Under the pieces are notes generated by a model. The model was given only the letters and a program-made list of their open reading frames with translations. It ran no database searches and was not told where the DNA came from. Position numbers and translations under genes: made by a program. Below are positions 9,465 to 17,916 of a stretch of 64,000 nucleotides of DNA, piece by piece. Numbering within the stretch: the first letter of the stretch is position 1; every line of letters begins with the position of its first letter. The stretch lies in NCBI RefSeq assembly GCF_900109785.1, contig NZ_FOBH01000001.1:248001-312000 (forward strand), written 5' to 3'. The DNA is from Nitrosovibrio tenuis (GTDB taxonomy: Bacteria > Pseudomonadota > Gammaproteobacteria > Burkholderiales > Nitrosomonadaceae).

Positions 9465-9834
9465 CTGCCTTCACATGACCCGTTTTGCAAAAGATGCGAA
9501 GCCGGATAATGAACGTCAATAAATTTTTTCGGCACATGCATAAGTATCTTGTTAACTGAACACAAGAATCAAGCTCTCGGGCCGCTACACTATTCTTTAT
9601 GTTGCCATGACACACCTCCTGACTCATTATCAGTCCATTTAGAGGTCCGTAAAATCGGAGTAGAACCGGTGCGCCCACGCTTACGCTATAGTTAGTTTGG
9701 AAAAGACCTTTGTAATACGCTTTCGCGACTGTCGGGGATAGTTTGTGAAGTAAAGCTGGAACGGAGAGCCGGCAGGTATTCGGTTGGAGAATACCCTGTT
9801 CTCCAGCTGGTAGATTATCTTGTTTGAATACTGA
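9465..9834. other. intergenic gap inside the polysaccharide locus
   Basis: No gene is supported; the minus-strand reading frame at 9448-9678 has no family features and overlaps the neighbour. A hairpin pairs GGAGAA (9786-9791) with TTCTCC (9799-9804) just after the stop of the GT61 gene on the minus strand, but no T-run follows in that direction. It might be a processing or Rho-linked end. Confidence 0.5.
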
Positions 9835-11181
9835 TCACTTTCGGAGTTCGCGATCTACATTCGGTTTGTAAAGTGGAGATCGATTACTTAATAGAGAAGT
9901 AATCGCCATCTCCAACTCGGACGGGTCTATGGAATACTCTCTATGCATGGGGTGTCCATTCTTATTGATTTGACGCCCAAGGATATAGTAGAACTCATGC
10001 CCGAGCACTCCAGCCAGATTGGAGTAGTAATAGTAGCTTGCCTCTTCATAGTAAGGCGCGAGAGCTATAACTTTGCATCCTGCCGGTGAAAAAATCATGT
10101 TCGCGAGCGCCGCCCCTATTGGAGCAACAATAATTTCCGCTTGCTTGCACGCGACAACCTGCTCGAAAAACGTTAAGGAGGAGGGCTCAACAACCTGAAA
10201 GCCTTTTACCCGCACTAGACCCTCGATCACATCGGAATTTATGATTCCTCTTAAGTTGCCACTGCTTTTGCTCCGGCGTATATAGAGCTTTTTTGCTCCT
10301 GCTTGCCCACTCTTACCTGTCACTCGTGAGGCTGTATCTCTTAAAATATTCAAGGCGGGACTCGAAAAGGTATTTACAATCCCCGTCAACCCCTTGGCGG
10401 ATAATCCGTGTGGGATATACGGTTCATAGCCCGGCTGGGAAATATAGAGCAGTCTGTCTACCCTAACAGGTTCCCAACGTCCTACCATAATAACGTTTCG
10501 GTGCTTGGTATTTAGGATACTGACAGATTCAAGGATATTTGGATGCAATCCATGATCAAGCAGCAGTGGCGCGTTGTCAAATTCGGCAAAGGCATCCAGA
10601 ACAAGTAATTTGGGGAGAATTTCGGTTAGCCAGTGCGCGTAATTTGTAGCGCTTTGACCCAGCAGGGCTGCTGCAAAATTAACCTTTTTCGGCTGATGAG
10701 TCAGGTATAGCCTCATCAAAGCCTTATGGCGATCAATCGAGGCAACGCCGAAAACCTCAGCAGGACAGGTATCTCGTGAGGGAACGAATGCATCAGGAAA
10801 AATTGCTGTTTCGCCTGAAAGAGTGAAATCCGTTCCTCCCACAACAATCCCATCACGAACTTCAGTTACCTCAAGCTTGGGCATTTCGAGTTTGAGCGTA
10901 TCAACTTCATCCAGCTTATCCGAGCGCCTCTTATTAACAAATCTGGGTCCCGGAATATCAATGAACTGAGCGGGGCTAAATGACATTCGGCTTAATAATT
11001 GTGTATCACGAAAAGCGCTCCACGGGATAAGCATGTAGCTGGAGGTATTGTCTGTCATCGACAGAACGCTCCAGAACCGATAAATGCCACGATATGTGGT
11101 GAGAGCTAAAGCTTTGACCCAACGGAAAAGCAAATACTTGGCGAGATAAGCCCGGTAGATTCTAAGAAGAACCGATAGCAC
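9835..11181 (-). CDS. GT61 (DUF563) family glycosyltransferase, copy B
   Basis: A 448-residue protein of the GT61 family, with NYAHWLTEILPKLLVLD and, near the C-terminus, EIIVAPIGAALANMIFSPAG, the two hallmark segments. GT61 enzymes transfer pentoses, hexoses or N-acetylglucosamine in glycoproteins and polysaccharides. GTG start, 10 bases after the stop of a paralogue with which it shares the same architecture almost end to end (for example EASYYYYSNLAGVLGHEFYY here against NANYYYFSNMAGVLDHELLY there). Its N-terminus (RIYRAYLAKYLLFRWVK) matches a motif present twice in the paralogue. The pair most likely arose by tandem duplication. Confidence 0.8.
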   Translation of the reverse strand: MLSVLLRIYRAYLAKYLLFRWVKALALTTYRGIYRFWSVLSMTDNTSSYMLIPWSAFRDTQLLSRMSFSPAQFIDIPGPRFVNKRRSDKLDEVDTLKLEMPKLEVTEVRDGIVVGGTDFTLSGETAIFPDAFVPSRDTCPAEVFGVASIDRHKALMRLYLTHQPKKVNFAAALLGQSATNYAHWLTEILPKLLVLDAFAEFDNAPLLLDHGLHPNILESVSILNTKHRNVIMVGRWEPVRVDRLLYISQPGYEPYIPHGLSAKGLTGIVNTFSSPALNILRDTASRVTGKSGQAGAKKLYIRRSKSSGNLRGIINSDVIEGLVRVKGFQVVEPSSLTFFEQVVACKQAEIIVAPIGAALANMIFSPAGCKVIALAPYYEEASYYYYSNLAGVLGHEFYYILGRQINKNGHPMHREYSIDPSELEMAITSLLSNRSPLYKPNVDRELRK

Positions 11182-11191
11182 GAGGCTGCCG

Positions 11192-12661
11192 CTATAATGG
11201 AAGGGGGGGGCGCAAATTACTCAACGCATCAAATAGTGCATCCGTGTCAACATAGTAATCCCTGTGTAAGGGATGGTCGCCCATGTCTTTCTGAGGTCCG
11301 AGGACATAAAGCAGCTCATGATCAAGCACACCCGCCATGTTGGAAAAATAATAGTAATTAGCATTTTTGTAATAAGGCGCCATGGCAATAATTCTAGAGC
11401 CTGGTGGCATGAAGATCATGTTGGCTAATGCTGCGCCCACAGCTGAAATAACGATCTCAGCGTTCATGAAAACCGATATCTGTTCAGAAAAGCTCATTTT
11501 CCCCGGATCAATTACTTCGAAACCGGATTTCATAATCAGACCCTCGACTTCGTCGATATTTGCAATCATGCGGGGATTCCCGCAGCTTTCCGGTGCACGG
11601 CGTAAATATAGCCGTCTTTTCACGCTTGGCTTGGCATTTAACGACACTGCCTTCCAGGCAGCATCCCTCAACATATCAAGTGCTCTGCGAGAGAAGGGAA
11701 ACACATCATGACTTATTTTTACCACTTCCTTAGTTGCAAGGTAGGCTCGGTATTCAGCCGGGATGTAAGCAGGAGGCGACACGTCAATGACGCAAGAAAG
11801 TTCGCATGGTTGGAATCGCCCGATAGCAATGATTTGCCGTGGGTGTTTACCCAATAATTTAATAGAATTATAGAAGTTCGGATGAATCCACTCGTCGACC
11901 AGTAGAGGCAAGTCATCATATTCCGGACAAGCATCGACTATTACCAGCTTTGGTAGAGTTTCTGTTAGCCAGTGGGCATAGTTACCCGTGCACTGGCCTA
12001 GCAGCGAAATGGCGCGATCCACCTTTTTGGATTTTCGCGAGATGTAGAACTTTACTTGACAGATATCCGGATCAATAGAAGCACTTCCGTATAACTCTGC
12101 GGGGCTTGCGTCCCGAGACGGGACAAAAAGGTCGGGATAAATCGCAATTTTCTGACTCAGAATGAAGTTTGTGCCGCCCACAACTGTAGCTTTGGCTATT
12201 GCAACCACCTCAATTTTCGGCATTTCAAGAGACACGACCTCCATATTATTAGCTGGGCAATATCCTATAAACCTGGGCCCTAAAATTTGAACATGCATTC
12301 CCGGGTCGAGCGTGAACGCCGGGTAATCGCATCGTCTAGCCAGAAAATCACTCATTGAGACTAGGCTGAAGATACGCTCCCTAAATGGCCTGGTTATAAC
12401 AAGGCAAAAGCGTCCATACCCTTCATAAACGCCACCAATAATTCTCCTCAGCGAACGAAAATGAGCGTATCGCGACAGATGATTTCTGTAAAACTCTCGC
12501 AGCTTGGATATAGGCCGTAAGATCGATATAGGCCGTAAGATCGACCTGCTTCGCCAGTATAACGGTAACGCAAACTGCTTAAGTGAGCGAAAAACGGCAT
12601 ATCGAGACAAATAGAATCGATAAATTCTGCGGAAGAGGGGATATTGTGTATCTGTTGTCAC
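11192..12661 (-). CDS. GT61 (DUF563) family glycosyltransferase, copy A
   Basis: A 489-residue GT61 protein with GTG start, 14 bases after the aminotransferase gene. Family hallmarks are NYAHWLTETLPKLVIVD and EIVISAVGAALANMIF. It is about 40 residues longer than its neighbour because the N-terminus carries two copies of a basic amphipathic motif: RIYRFYLSRYAVFRSLKQF and, after a linker, FYRNHLSRYAHFRSLRRI. The linker contains SILRPI twice, from an exact 18-base tandem duplication. The basic N-terminal repeats may bind membrane or acceptor. Substrate unknown. Confidence 0.8.
   Translation of the reverse strand: MTTDTQYPLFRRIYRFYLSRYAVFRSLKQFALPLYWRSRSILRPISILRPISKLREFYRNHLSRYAHFRSLRRIIGGVYEGYGRFCLVITRPFRERIFSLVSMSDFLARRCDYPAFTLDPGMHVQILGPRFIGYCPANNMEVVSLEMPKIEVVAIAKATVVGGTNFILSQKIAIYPDLFVPSRDASPAELYGSASIDPDICQVKFYISRKSKKVDRAISLLGQCTGNYAHWLTETLPKLVIVDACPEYDDLPLLVDEWIHPNFYNSIKLLGKHPRQIIAIGRFQPCELSCVIDVSPPAYIPAEYRAYLATKEVVKISHDVFPFSRRALDMLRDAAWKAVSLNAKPSVKRRLYLRRAPESCGNPRMIANIDEVEGLIMKSGFEVIDPGKMSFSEQISVFMNAEIVISAVGAALANMIFMPPGSRIIAMAPYYKNANYYYFSNMAGVLDHELLYVLGPQKDMGDHPLHRDYYVDTDALFDALSNLRPPLPL
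12507..12542. repeat. exact 18-bp in-frame tandem duplication within the GT61 copy A gene
   Basis: The 18-base unit beginning GATATAGGCCGT occurs twice without spacer at 12507-12524 and 12525-12542. Because 18 is a multiple of three it duplicates six residues (SILRPI) without disturbing the frame. Identity of the two units indicates a recent slippage event. Confidence 0.95.
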
Positions 12662-12675
12662 CGGCCGTTTTTCTA

Positions 12676-13773
12676 CTAAGACTGGAAATAGCTCCTTACT
12701 GCGTCGATTACAACGTCCGCCTGGGATAACGTCATAGAATGGTATATGGGAAGGCTTAAGATTTGCCGTGACAATCGCTCAGTCACGGGGAGGCCTTGGT
12801 AGGTACTCGAAGTGTAGCATTCCTGCATATGAGGAGGGACCGGGTAGTGAATCATTGTTTCAATATCACGCTGGTGGAGAAAATTTTGTAATTCATCACG
12901 TTTCTCGGCCTGTACAACATACAGATGCCAGACTGGATTGGCCCACAGGGGAACGTAAGGTAATTTGATTCCGCAGCCCGCCAGTTTGTCAGCATAGTAA
13001 TCGGCGATCTCCGCTCGACGTTCGTTCCACGCGTTCAGCCGGCGAAGCTTGATCGTTAAAAAAGCCGCTTGCAGCTCATCCAGCCTCGAATTGTATCCAA
13101 GCAAGTCATGCTGGTACTTGACCTTGGAGCCGTAATTTCTTAGCTGGCGAACCTTATCGGCAACAGCATTATCATTTGTAAGGACGGCGCCGCCATCACC
13201 AAGAGCTCCCAGGTTTTTTGCCGGATAGAAGCTGGTTGTCGCCGCGTTCCCCAGACTACAGGCAGAATGACCACGGTAACGTGCACCTTGCGCCTGCGCA
13301 GCGTCCTCGATGACTACCAATCCATGCTTCTGCGCAATAAGGTTGATGGCATCCATGTCAGCCGGTTGACCGTAAAGATGCACCGGGATAATGGCTGCGG
13401 TTCGCGCTGTAATGGCGGATTCTATCGCCAACGGATCAATGTTATATGTGGCGGAATCGGGTTCGACCGGGACGGGCGTTGCGCCACAGTAGGTAACCGC
13501 TAGCCAGGTGGCGATAAAAGTGTTCGCCGGAACGATTACTTCATCGCCTTGCCCGATGCCATACGCCAGGAGCAATAGGTGAATGGCATCCAGGCCATTT
13601 CCAATTCCAACACAATGGGCAACACTGCAATATTCGGCGAACTCTGCCTCGAAAGTTTCCACCTCCTTGCCAAGGATATACCAGCCCGAATTCAGAACAC
13701 GCTTGAACGCAGCCTCAAGATCGGCTTCCAGCTCTTGATGAGGAGTTTTTAGGTCGAGGAAGGGAACCTTCAC
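12676..13773 (-). CDS. PLP-dependent sugar aminotransferase (DegT/DnrJ/EryC1/StrS family), FdtB/QdtB-like
   Basis: A 365-residue aminotransferase: KVPFLDLKTPHQEL at the start, GNGLDAIHLLLLA, EVIVPANTFIATWLAV, VIEDAAQAQGA (Asp binding the PLP pyridine), and TSFYPAKNLGALGDGGA, where Lys forms the Schiff base. The GTG start overlaps the stop of the FdtA-like gene by 4 bases. Coupling with a 3,4-ketoisomerase makes it probable that it aminates C3 of dTDP-3-keto-6-deoxyhexose to give dTDP-Fuc3N or dTDP-Qui3N. The acetyltransferase that would finish Fuc3NAc/Qui3NAc is not in the window, and the rmlAB genes for the precursor are also elsewhere. Confidence 0.9.
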   Translation of the reverse strand: MKVPFLDLKTPHQELEADLEAAFKRVLNSGWYILGKEVETFEAEFAEYCSVAHCVGIGNGLDAIHLLLLAYGIGQGDEVIVPANTFIATWLAVTYCGATPVPVEPDSATYNIDPLAIESAITARTAAIIPVHLYGQPADMDAINLIAQKHGLVVIEDAAQAQGARYRGHSACSLGNAATTSFYPAKNLGALGDGGAVLTNDNAVADKVRQLRNYGSKVKYQHDLLGYNSRLDELQAAFLTIKLRRLNAWNERRAEIADYYADKLAGCGIKLPYVPLWANPVWHLYVVQAEKRDELQNFLHQRDIETMIHYPVPPHMQECYTSSTYQGLPVTERLSRQILSLPIYHSMTLSQADVVIDAVRSYFQS

Positions 13774-14186
13774 TTGTGGAGCTCCCGTGCAGTTTTTAGA
13801 AACCGGTGATAATCACGGAAATAGTCGTTTTCATCATAAAAATCGGAGGCAAGCACCATGCACACTGCCCCTGACGAGAAATTGTCGAGGTCGCGCCATG
13901 TCATCGGAGGAATGTAGAGCCCGTAATATGAACGGTTGAGATGAAAGAGCCGTTTTTCGAAACCATCATCCAGGGTGACGTCGAAACTACCGGACATCGC
14001 AATCATGAGCTGATGTAGTGCTTTGTGTCCATGTGCGGCACGGGATGCCCCTCCTGGCACATCGTAAAGATAATATGTACGCTTGATCTCGAACGGAATA
14101 TGGCGTCCGGATTCGATGAAAGTCAAATTTCCCCTGTGGTCATTGATCCTTGGCAATTCGATAATTTTCGAATCTCTTAGCGGCAT
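13770..14186 (-). CDS. fdtA: dTDP-4-keto-6-deoxyglucose 3,4-ketoisomerase (FdtA/QdtA/WxcM-like cupin)
   Basis: A 138-residue single-domain cupin: LPRINDHRGNLTFIESG at the start, KRTYYLYDVPGGASRAAHGH with the conserved His residues, then YGLYIPPMTWRDLDNFS and VLASDFYDENDYFRDY. These are the segments conserved in FdtA and QdtA, which move the keto group from C4 to C3 of dTDP-4-keto-6-deoxyglucose. GGAGG precedes the ATG by 5 bases. FdtA and QdtA differ in the C4 stereochemistry of the product, which I cannot assign, so the symbol is provisional. It is translationally coupled to the aminotransferase. Confidence 0.88.
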   Translation of the reverse strand: MPLRDSKIIELPRINDHRGNLTFIESGRHIPFEIKRTYYLYDVPGGASRAAHGHKALHQLMIAMSGSFDVTLDDGFEKRLFHLNRSYYGLYIPPMTWRDLDNFSSGAVCMVLASDFYDENDYFRDYHRFLKTARELHK

Positions 14187-14203
14187 ACTGCCTCCGGCAA
14201 TCC

Positions 14204-14231
14204 TTGTTGGTCTGCTATTGTTGGTCTGCTA
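14204..14231. repeat. exact 14-bp tandem duplication in the fdtA-fkbM intergenic gap
   Basis: TTGTTGGTCTGCTA is present twice in a row (14204-14217 and 14218-14231) in the 92-base gap upstream of fdtA on the minus strand, 18 bases before its start codon. It may be a slippage product only, or may alter spacing of a promoter or ribosome binding region. Confidence 0.9.
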
Positions 14232-14278
14232 TGTATTGCGCGGGAGCAACCCCAGGAATTACCTTATTACATCATTTT

Positions 14279-15370
14279 TTATTTAGGAATAAAGAACATA
14301 ACCGTTTCATAGATTGATTCCGTGTAGTGGCGTACATAAATGGTGTAATCATCACGCATAGAGAGAACCACTTTGGGAATCTTCCAAAAATCGCCTACAT
14401 TATGATAGATACAAAGGGCGAGCCGGGGATGATGAGTTTTAATGATGTTATTTGAGCCCTCGATCGCCGCGATTTCAGAACCTTCGATGTCCATTTTGAT
14501 AAAGGTCGGAGTGTTCCGATCCGAAAGAACATCATCCAATCTACCGACTGTAATAATAGTGGAGCCGCAGTCAGATATCTTCGAGCCGGACCCTTGCGCA
14601 GCCAATTTCAGGACGCCTTCGCTGTTGGACAGGCCCATTTGATGACAATGGACATTAGCATACGAACCCACGCTTTCTAAACTGGCCCGATAATTGTCCG
14701 GCTCGGGTTCGAAGATATGGATTTCGTCATACCCCGGACATAACCTGATGAATTCAAGACTGTTGAAGCCATTGAACCCGCCCACATCGATGAAAGTTTC
14801 CCCTTGTGGACGAAGTTGCAGGAAGTCTTCAAAGTATTGACTGCTCTCTCTGGAGGTGAATCCGCTTAATAAGTCGAGCTCGTACTTGAGTCGAAAACTG
14901 ACAAGCTTCTTAAAAATTGAGCGAGATGTTTCATCATGCAATAAGCTATAGATCCACTCGTACTCTGCTTCGTTGTCCTGGAACTCCTCCGCGAATCCCT
15001 CATTGAAAACCACCGAAGTCAGCGGGAGCCCTGAGAATTTGAAGAAAGCAAAATAATCGAGGGACTGAAGCCCAAGACCATCAAGGCGACGCTTGGCGGA
15101 TAAGGGCTTACCGCCCGAGGAGATCAATACCAAGGCATTTTTAGGAACATCCTCTGTCTTGACGACAGGAAGGCCTAGAAACGCATCATCATCTGTATAG
15201 TCATCGATAAAACCGGATATTCCAACCTGATCTACGACGCTTTTTGCGTAAATATTACGCCCCAACACGAATTTTTGTCGACTGCTTGCGCCGCAGAATT
15301 CTTCGCAGAACTGCTTGGCTCGTGCTGTGTTGCTGTGTTCGTTCTGAGATGGCAGTATTAACGGGCTCAT
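14279..15370 (-). CDS. FkbM family methyltransferase with N-terminal Rossmann-like domain
   Basis: The C-terminal domain is an S-adenosylmethionine-dependent FkbM methyltransferase: ETFIDVGGFNGFNSLEF (SAM loop), EIHIFEPEPDN, and FIKMDIEGSEIAAIEG. About 110 residues before it resemble the N-terminal nucleotide-sugar-type fold of PglD-like proteins (GISGFIDDYTDD, then FLGLPVVKTEDVP, VLISSGG). I set the start at the ATG at 15370, which overlaps the upstream stop by 4 bases; an ATG at 15388 lies in the same frame. It probably O-methylates a sugar of the glycan, possibly as a capping modification, and is translationally coupled to the oxidoreductase gene. Confidence 0.82.
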   Translation of the reverse strand: MSPLILPSQNEHSNTARAKQFCEEFCGASSRQKFVLGRNIYAKSVVDQVGISGFIDDYTDDDAFLGLPVVKTEDVPKNALVLISSGGKPLSAKRRLDGLGLQSLDYFAFFKFSGLPLTSVVFNEGFAEEFQDNEAEYEWIYSLLHDETSRSIFKKLVSFRLKYELDLLSGFTSRESSQYFEDFLQLRPQGETFIDVGGFNGFNSLEFIRLCPGYDEIHIFEPEPDNYRASLESVGSYANVHCHQMGLSNSEGVLKLAAQGSGSKISDCGSTIITVGRLDDVLSDRNTPTFIKMDIEGSEIAAIEGSNNIIKTHHPRLALCIYHNVGDFWKIPKVVLSMRDDYTIYVRHYTESIYETVMFFIPK

Positions 15371-16542
15371 TTGACATTTACCCAGCATTTGTTAATGGAC
15401 GAATCGACAATTGCTTCCAGCATGTGAATGCCTTCCAGGGTTTCATCAATACCAAAAACATATGGACTGGGACAAGGCTCATTTTTATCGAGATACATGC
15501 CTAGAGTATCGGCGGCATCATAGTAGTAGTTCGCAAAGGCTTCGATGAAGCCGGACGGGTGCCCGGCTTTAAAGCGCGTATATCTCGTTTGATTGGATAC
15601 CTGAACTTCGCTGCTGGCCCTGTCCATAATTATCCTTCTCCCGTGGTTATCGGCGAATTGCAGATATTCGGGGTTTTCTTGTAGCCATTCTGCAGAACCG
15701 CTCTCGCCGAACAGTCTTAGCTTAAGCCCATTACGGTGCCCCAGTGCTGTTTTGCTGTACCAAATACTACAGTTCAGATTGTTGGTGTATCGTGCAATAC
15801 AGGACACATTATCGATAATCTGGGGAAAATTACCATATGTATCGCTTATTGCGACTATTTCCGTGGGGTGTTCATTGGTGAGAAAGCGGACCATCATATG
15901 GAGATGGACGCCGAGATCGAGAGATATGGTGGGTATTTGTCCGTCATGCAGCCTCCAATCCTGAGGGGCGATGGGAACACCGTTATCACTAATTCGAGAA
16001 AAACCCTCCTGCGGCATTTCAATATGAATCTGCTGTATTTTTCCAAATCGACCTTGCTCGATCATGTGCTTGAGTTCCCGGATCATCGGATAACCGGTGT
16101 AGTTGTAGGTAACGGCAAGAAACCCACCGCGTTGCGATAGGAGTGCCTTGATATCGGCGGCTTCTTCGCTGGACGTTACCAAGGCTTTTTCACATATGAC
16201 GGGGATTCCTGCTGCGAGACAACGCATAACCTGCAGCTTGTGTTGATTCGTGGGAGTCGGGATCAGGATTCCGTCAATTTGGCTGGACTCACACCCCAAC
16301 AATTCGTCCAAATCGCTGTAGGTACGCGCAGGAACAACCCCGTATCGCAAAGCAGACTTCCGGTTGGTTTCAAGGTTGCGGCTAAAGCAACCGGCCACTA
16401 ACTCAAACTTTTGATCCATCTCGACGGCAATCCGGTGGACCCTGCCCACAGCCGATTCATAAGCCCCGCCGAGGAATGCTACCCTCAATTTCCTGGAGTG
16501 AGAGGTAGAGGAGTCAAGTTGATAAGGGTGGCACTGGCTCAA
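15367..16542 (-). CDS. Gfo/Idh/MocA family NAD(P)-dependent oxidoreductase
   Basis: A 391-residue protein: KLRVAFLGGAYESAVG (dinucleotide-binding loop), IDGILIPTPTNQHKLQV, and GIPVICEKALVTSSEEA with the EK.. motif that contains the catalytic Lys of the family. HDGQIPTISLDLGVHLHMM supplies the C-terminal His region. Such enzymes oxidise or reduce sugars or UDP-sugars. The start is TTG at 16542 with AGAGGA about 9 bases upstream; it lies inside the end of the ATP-grasp gene (29-base overlap). With the ATP-grasp and FkbM genes it forms a three-gene coupled block. The substrate is not evident. Confidence 0.85.
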   Translation of the reverse strand: MSQCHPYQLDSSTSHSRKLRVAFLGGAYESAVGRVHRIAVEMDQKFELVAGCFSRNLETNRKSALRYGVVPARTYSDLDELLGCESSQIDGILIPTPTNQHKLQVMRCLAAGIPVICEKALVTSSEEAADIKALLSQRGGFLAVTYNYTGYPMIRELKHMIEQGRFGKIQQIHIEMPQEGFSRISDNGVPIAPQDWRLHDGQIPTISLDLGVHLHMMVRFLTNEHPTEIVAISDTYGNFPQIIDNVSCIARYTNNLNCSIWYSKTALGHRNGLKLRLFGESGSAEWLQENPEYLQFADNHGRRIIMDRASSEVQVSNQTRYTRFKAGHPSGFIEAFANYYYDAADTLGMYLDKNEPCPSPYVFGIDETLEGIHMLEAIVDSSINKCWVNVK

Positions 16543-17719
16543 GGTAGGTTTCCTCTAATGATCGGATGGTTATGAAGTCTGTCAGTTGTGGTGTGGCTTC
16601 GAGCATCGTTGATCGGCTCGAATACTCAGCAAAGAGAATCGCAAGCTTATCGAATGGTGCAATGCCAAGCCGCTCGCCGCTGCTTTTGAGTGGGACGACC
16701 CGGACGCTGGCGTCGGGAATATTGTATGAGAATGTATAGTTGACAAGCGATTGACTTGTTGAGATCGTATGACGGCCGAAATACCTGGATTCTCCGAGCT
16801 GTACATCTGCGGGAATTGTTTCGCCTAGGAATGGGCGAACATAGAGATCAACATATCCAACCCCTGTGGATAATTCGACAAGACTGCTGTATAGATCACC
16901 GGGGCATCGCCTCATGCATTCAATGATCCAGAATTTATCGCCATTCGCGATAAACTGAGTATGTAGCAACCCGTCCGCCATCCCGAGTATTCGTACCAAT
17001 CGGGTGATCGATTCACGAACATTGATCCGGGTGGTTTCTGGCAGAAAAGACGGGTGGTTCGAGCAGTTCACCTGGTACGGGTAGACTGTGCAGTATTCGT
17101 CGACAAAAAAGTCTAAAACTACTTCATTCTTGCAAATAAACGCGGAATGACTATGTAAGCTCCCCTCGACAAATTCTTCCAACACAACCTCGTTCGATCG
17201 AGAAGATTGAAGCGCGGCCTGGACTGCCGAGGTCAGATCCGATCCGGACAGCACTTTCACAACGCCGCGACCGCTAAAGCTGTCAACTGGTTTCACCAAG
17301 AGCGGAAAATGCAACAGCCCGGCCTCAATTGCCTGCCCTGCCTCTTGTCGGCGGGATTTCGGAGCAGGAAGTGAGTGCTGCTCAGTCAGCATACGAAATT
17401 CATTTTTGGTATGAAGAATGGTGGCCACATCATATCGGTCATAGCCTGGGAATCCGAGTCGCTGCGCAACCCAGGCACAGGACATATACGCATAATCATT
17501 GCATGACGGCACTATGTAATCGAAGTTTTCCGTTTCGACCAGATGCAGTAATTCATCCCGATTTGAGTAATCTATATAGAACGAAGCATCTGCGTATTGA
17601 TGGCAAGGGTCTGATTCCTGGTTTCCACATACTGAGACATGAATTCCGCGCTTCTTGAGAACGAAGAAAAGTGGCGCAGCACTGAAACTGCTTCCGACTA
17701 ACAGAGCTTTCTTATCCAT
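16514..17719 (-). CDS. ATP-grasp enzyme (carbamoyl-phosphate-synthase-like fold)
   Basis: A 401-residue protein starting MDKKALLVGSSFSAAPL; the ATG at 17719 is preferred over a TTG 21 bases upstream. A pre-ATP-grasp Rossmann-like domain (about 1-95, with DYIVPSCNDYAYMS) leads to the ATP-grasp domain: FPLLVKPVDSFSGRGVVKV with the nucleotide-binding Lys, EVVLEEFVEGSLHSHSAF, and late acidic metal ligands in FWIIECMRRCPGD. Family members ligate a carboxylate to an amine or thiol. Within this polysaccharide locus it may attach an amino acid or other acyl group to an amino sugar. No aminoacyl partner gene is seen, so this is inference. Confidence 0.8.
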   Translation of the reverse strand: MDKKALLVGSSFSAAPLFFVLKKRGIHVSVCGNQESDPCHQYADASFYIDYSNRDELLHLVETENFDYIVPSCNDYAYMSCAWVAQRLGFPGYDRYDVATILHTKNEFRMLTEQHSLPAPKSRRQEAGQAIEAGLLHFPLLVKPVDSFSGRGVVKVLSGSDLTSAVQAALQSSRSNEVVLEEFVEGSLHSHSAFICKNEVVLDFFVDEYCTVYPYQVNCSNHPSFLPETTRINVRESITRLVRILGMADGLLHTQFIANGDKFWIIECMRRCPGDLYSSLVELSTGVGYVDLYVRPFLGETIPADVQLGESRYFGRHTISTSQSLVNYTFSYNIPDASVRVVPLKSSGERLGIAPFDKLAILFAEYSSRSTMLEATPQLTDFITIRSLEETYLEPVPPLST

Positions 17720-17916
17720 TGAATACTGCCAATAGTCCAAGATTGCCGCAATGATCGACGTTTGGAGTTTCGGTCGAGTATCGCAGGGGGTAATTTATAT
17801 ACTTATCCACGTAGAAAGCTGGGCGAGCGGGGCGAGCATAATGGCGAATCGGGTCGGGAGATGGTATGCAGTTGTATCCTGCCAGGGTTGGCAGCATATT
17901 TCTTCATGGTAAGGAA

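Noticed and set aside
9448-9678. 76-residue minus-strand frame
   Set aside because: No homology features; overlaps the start of the CgeB-like gene.
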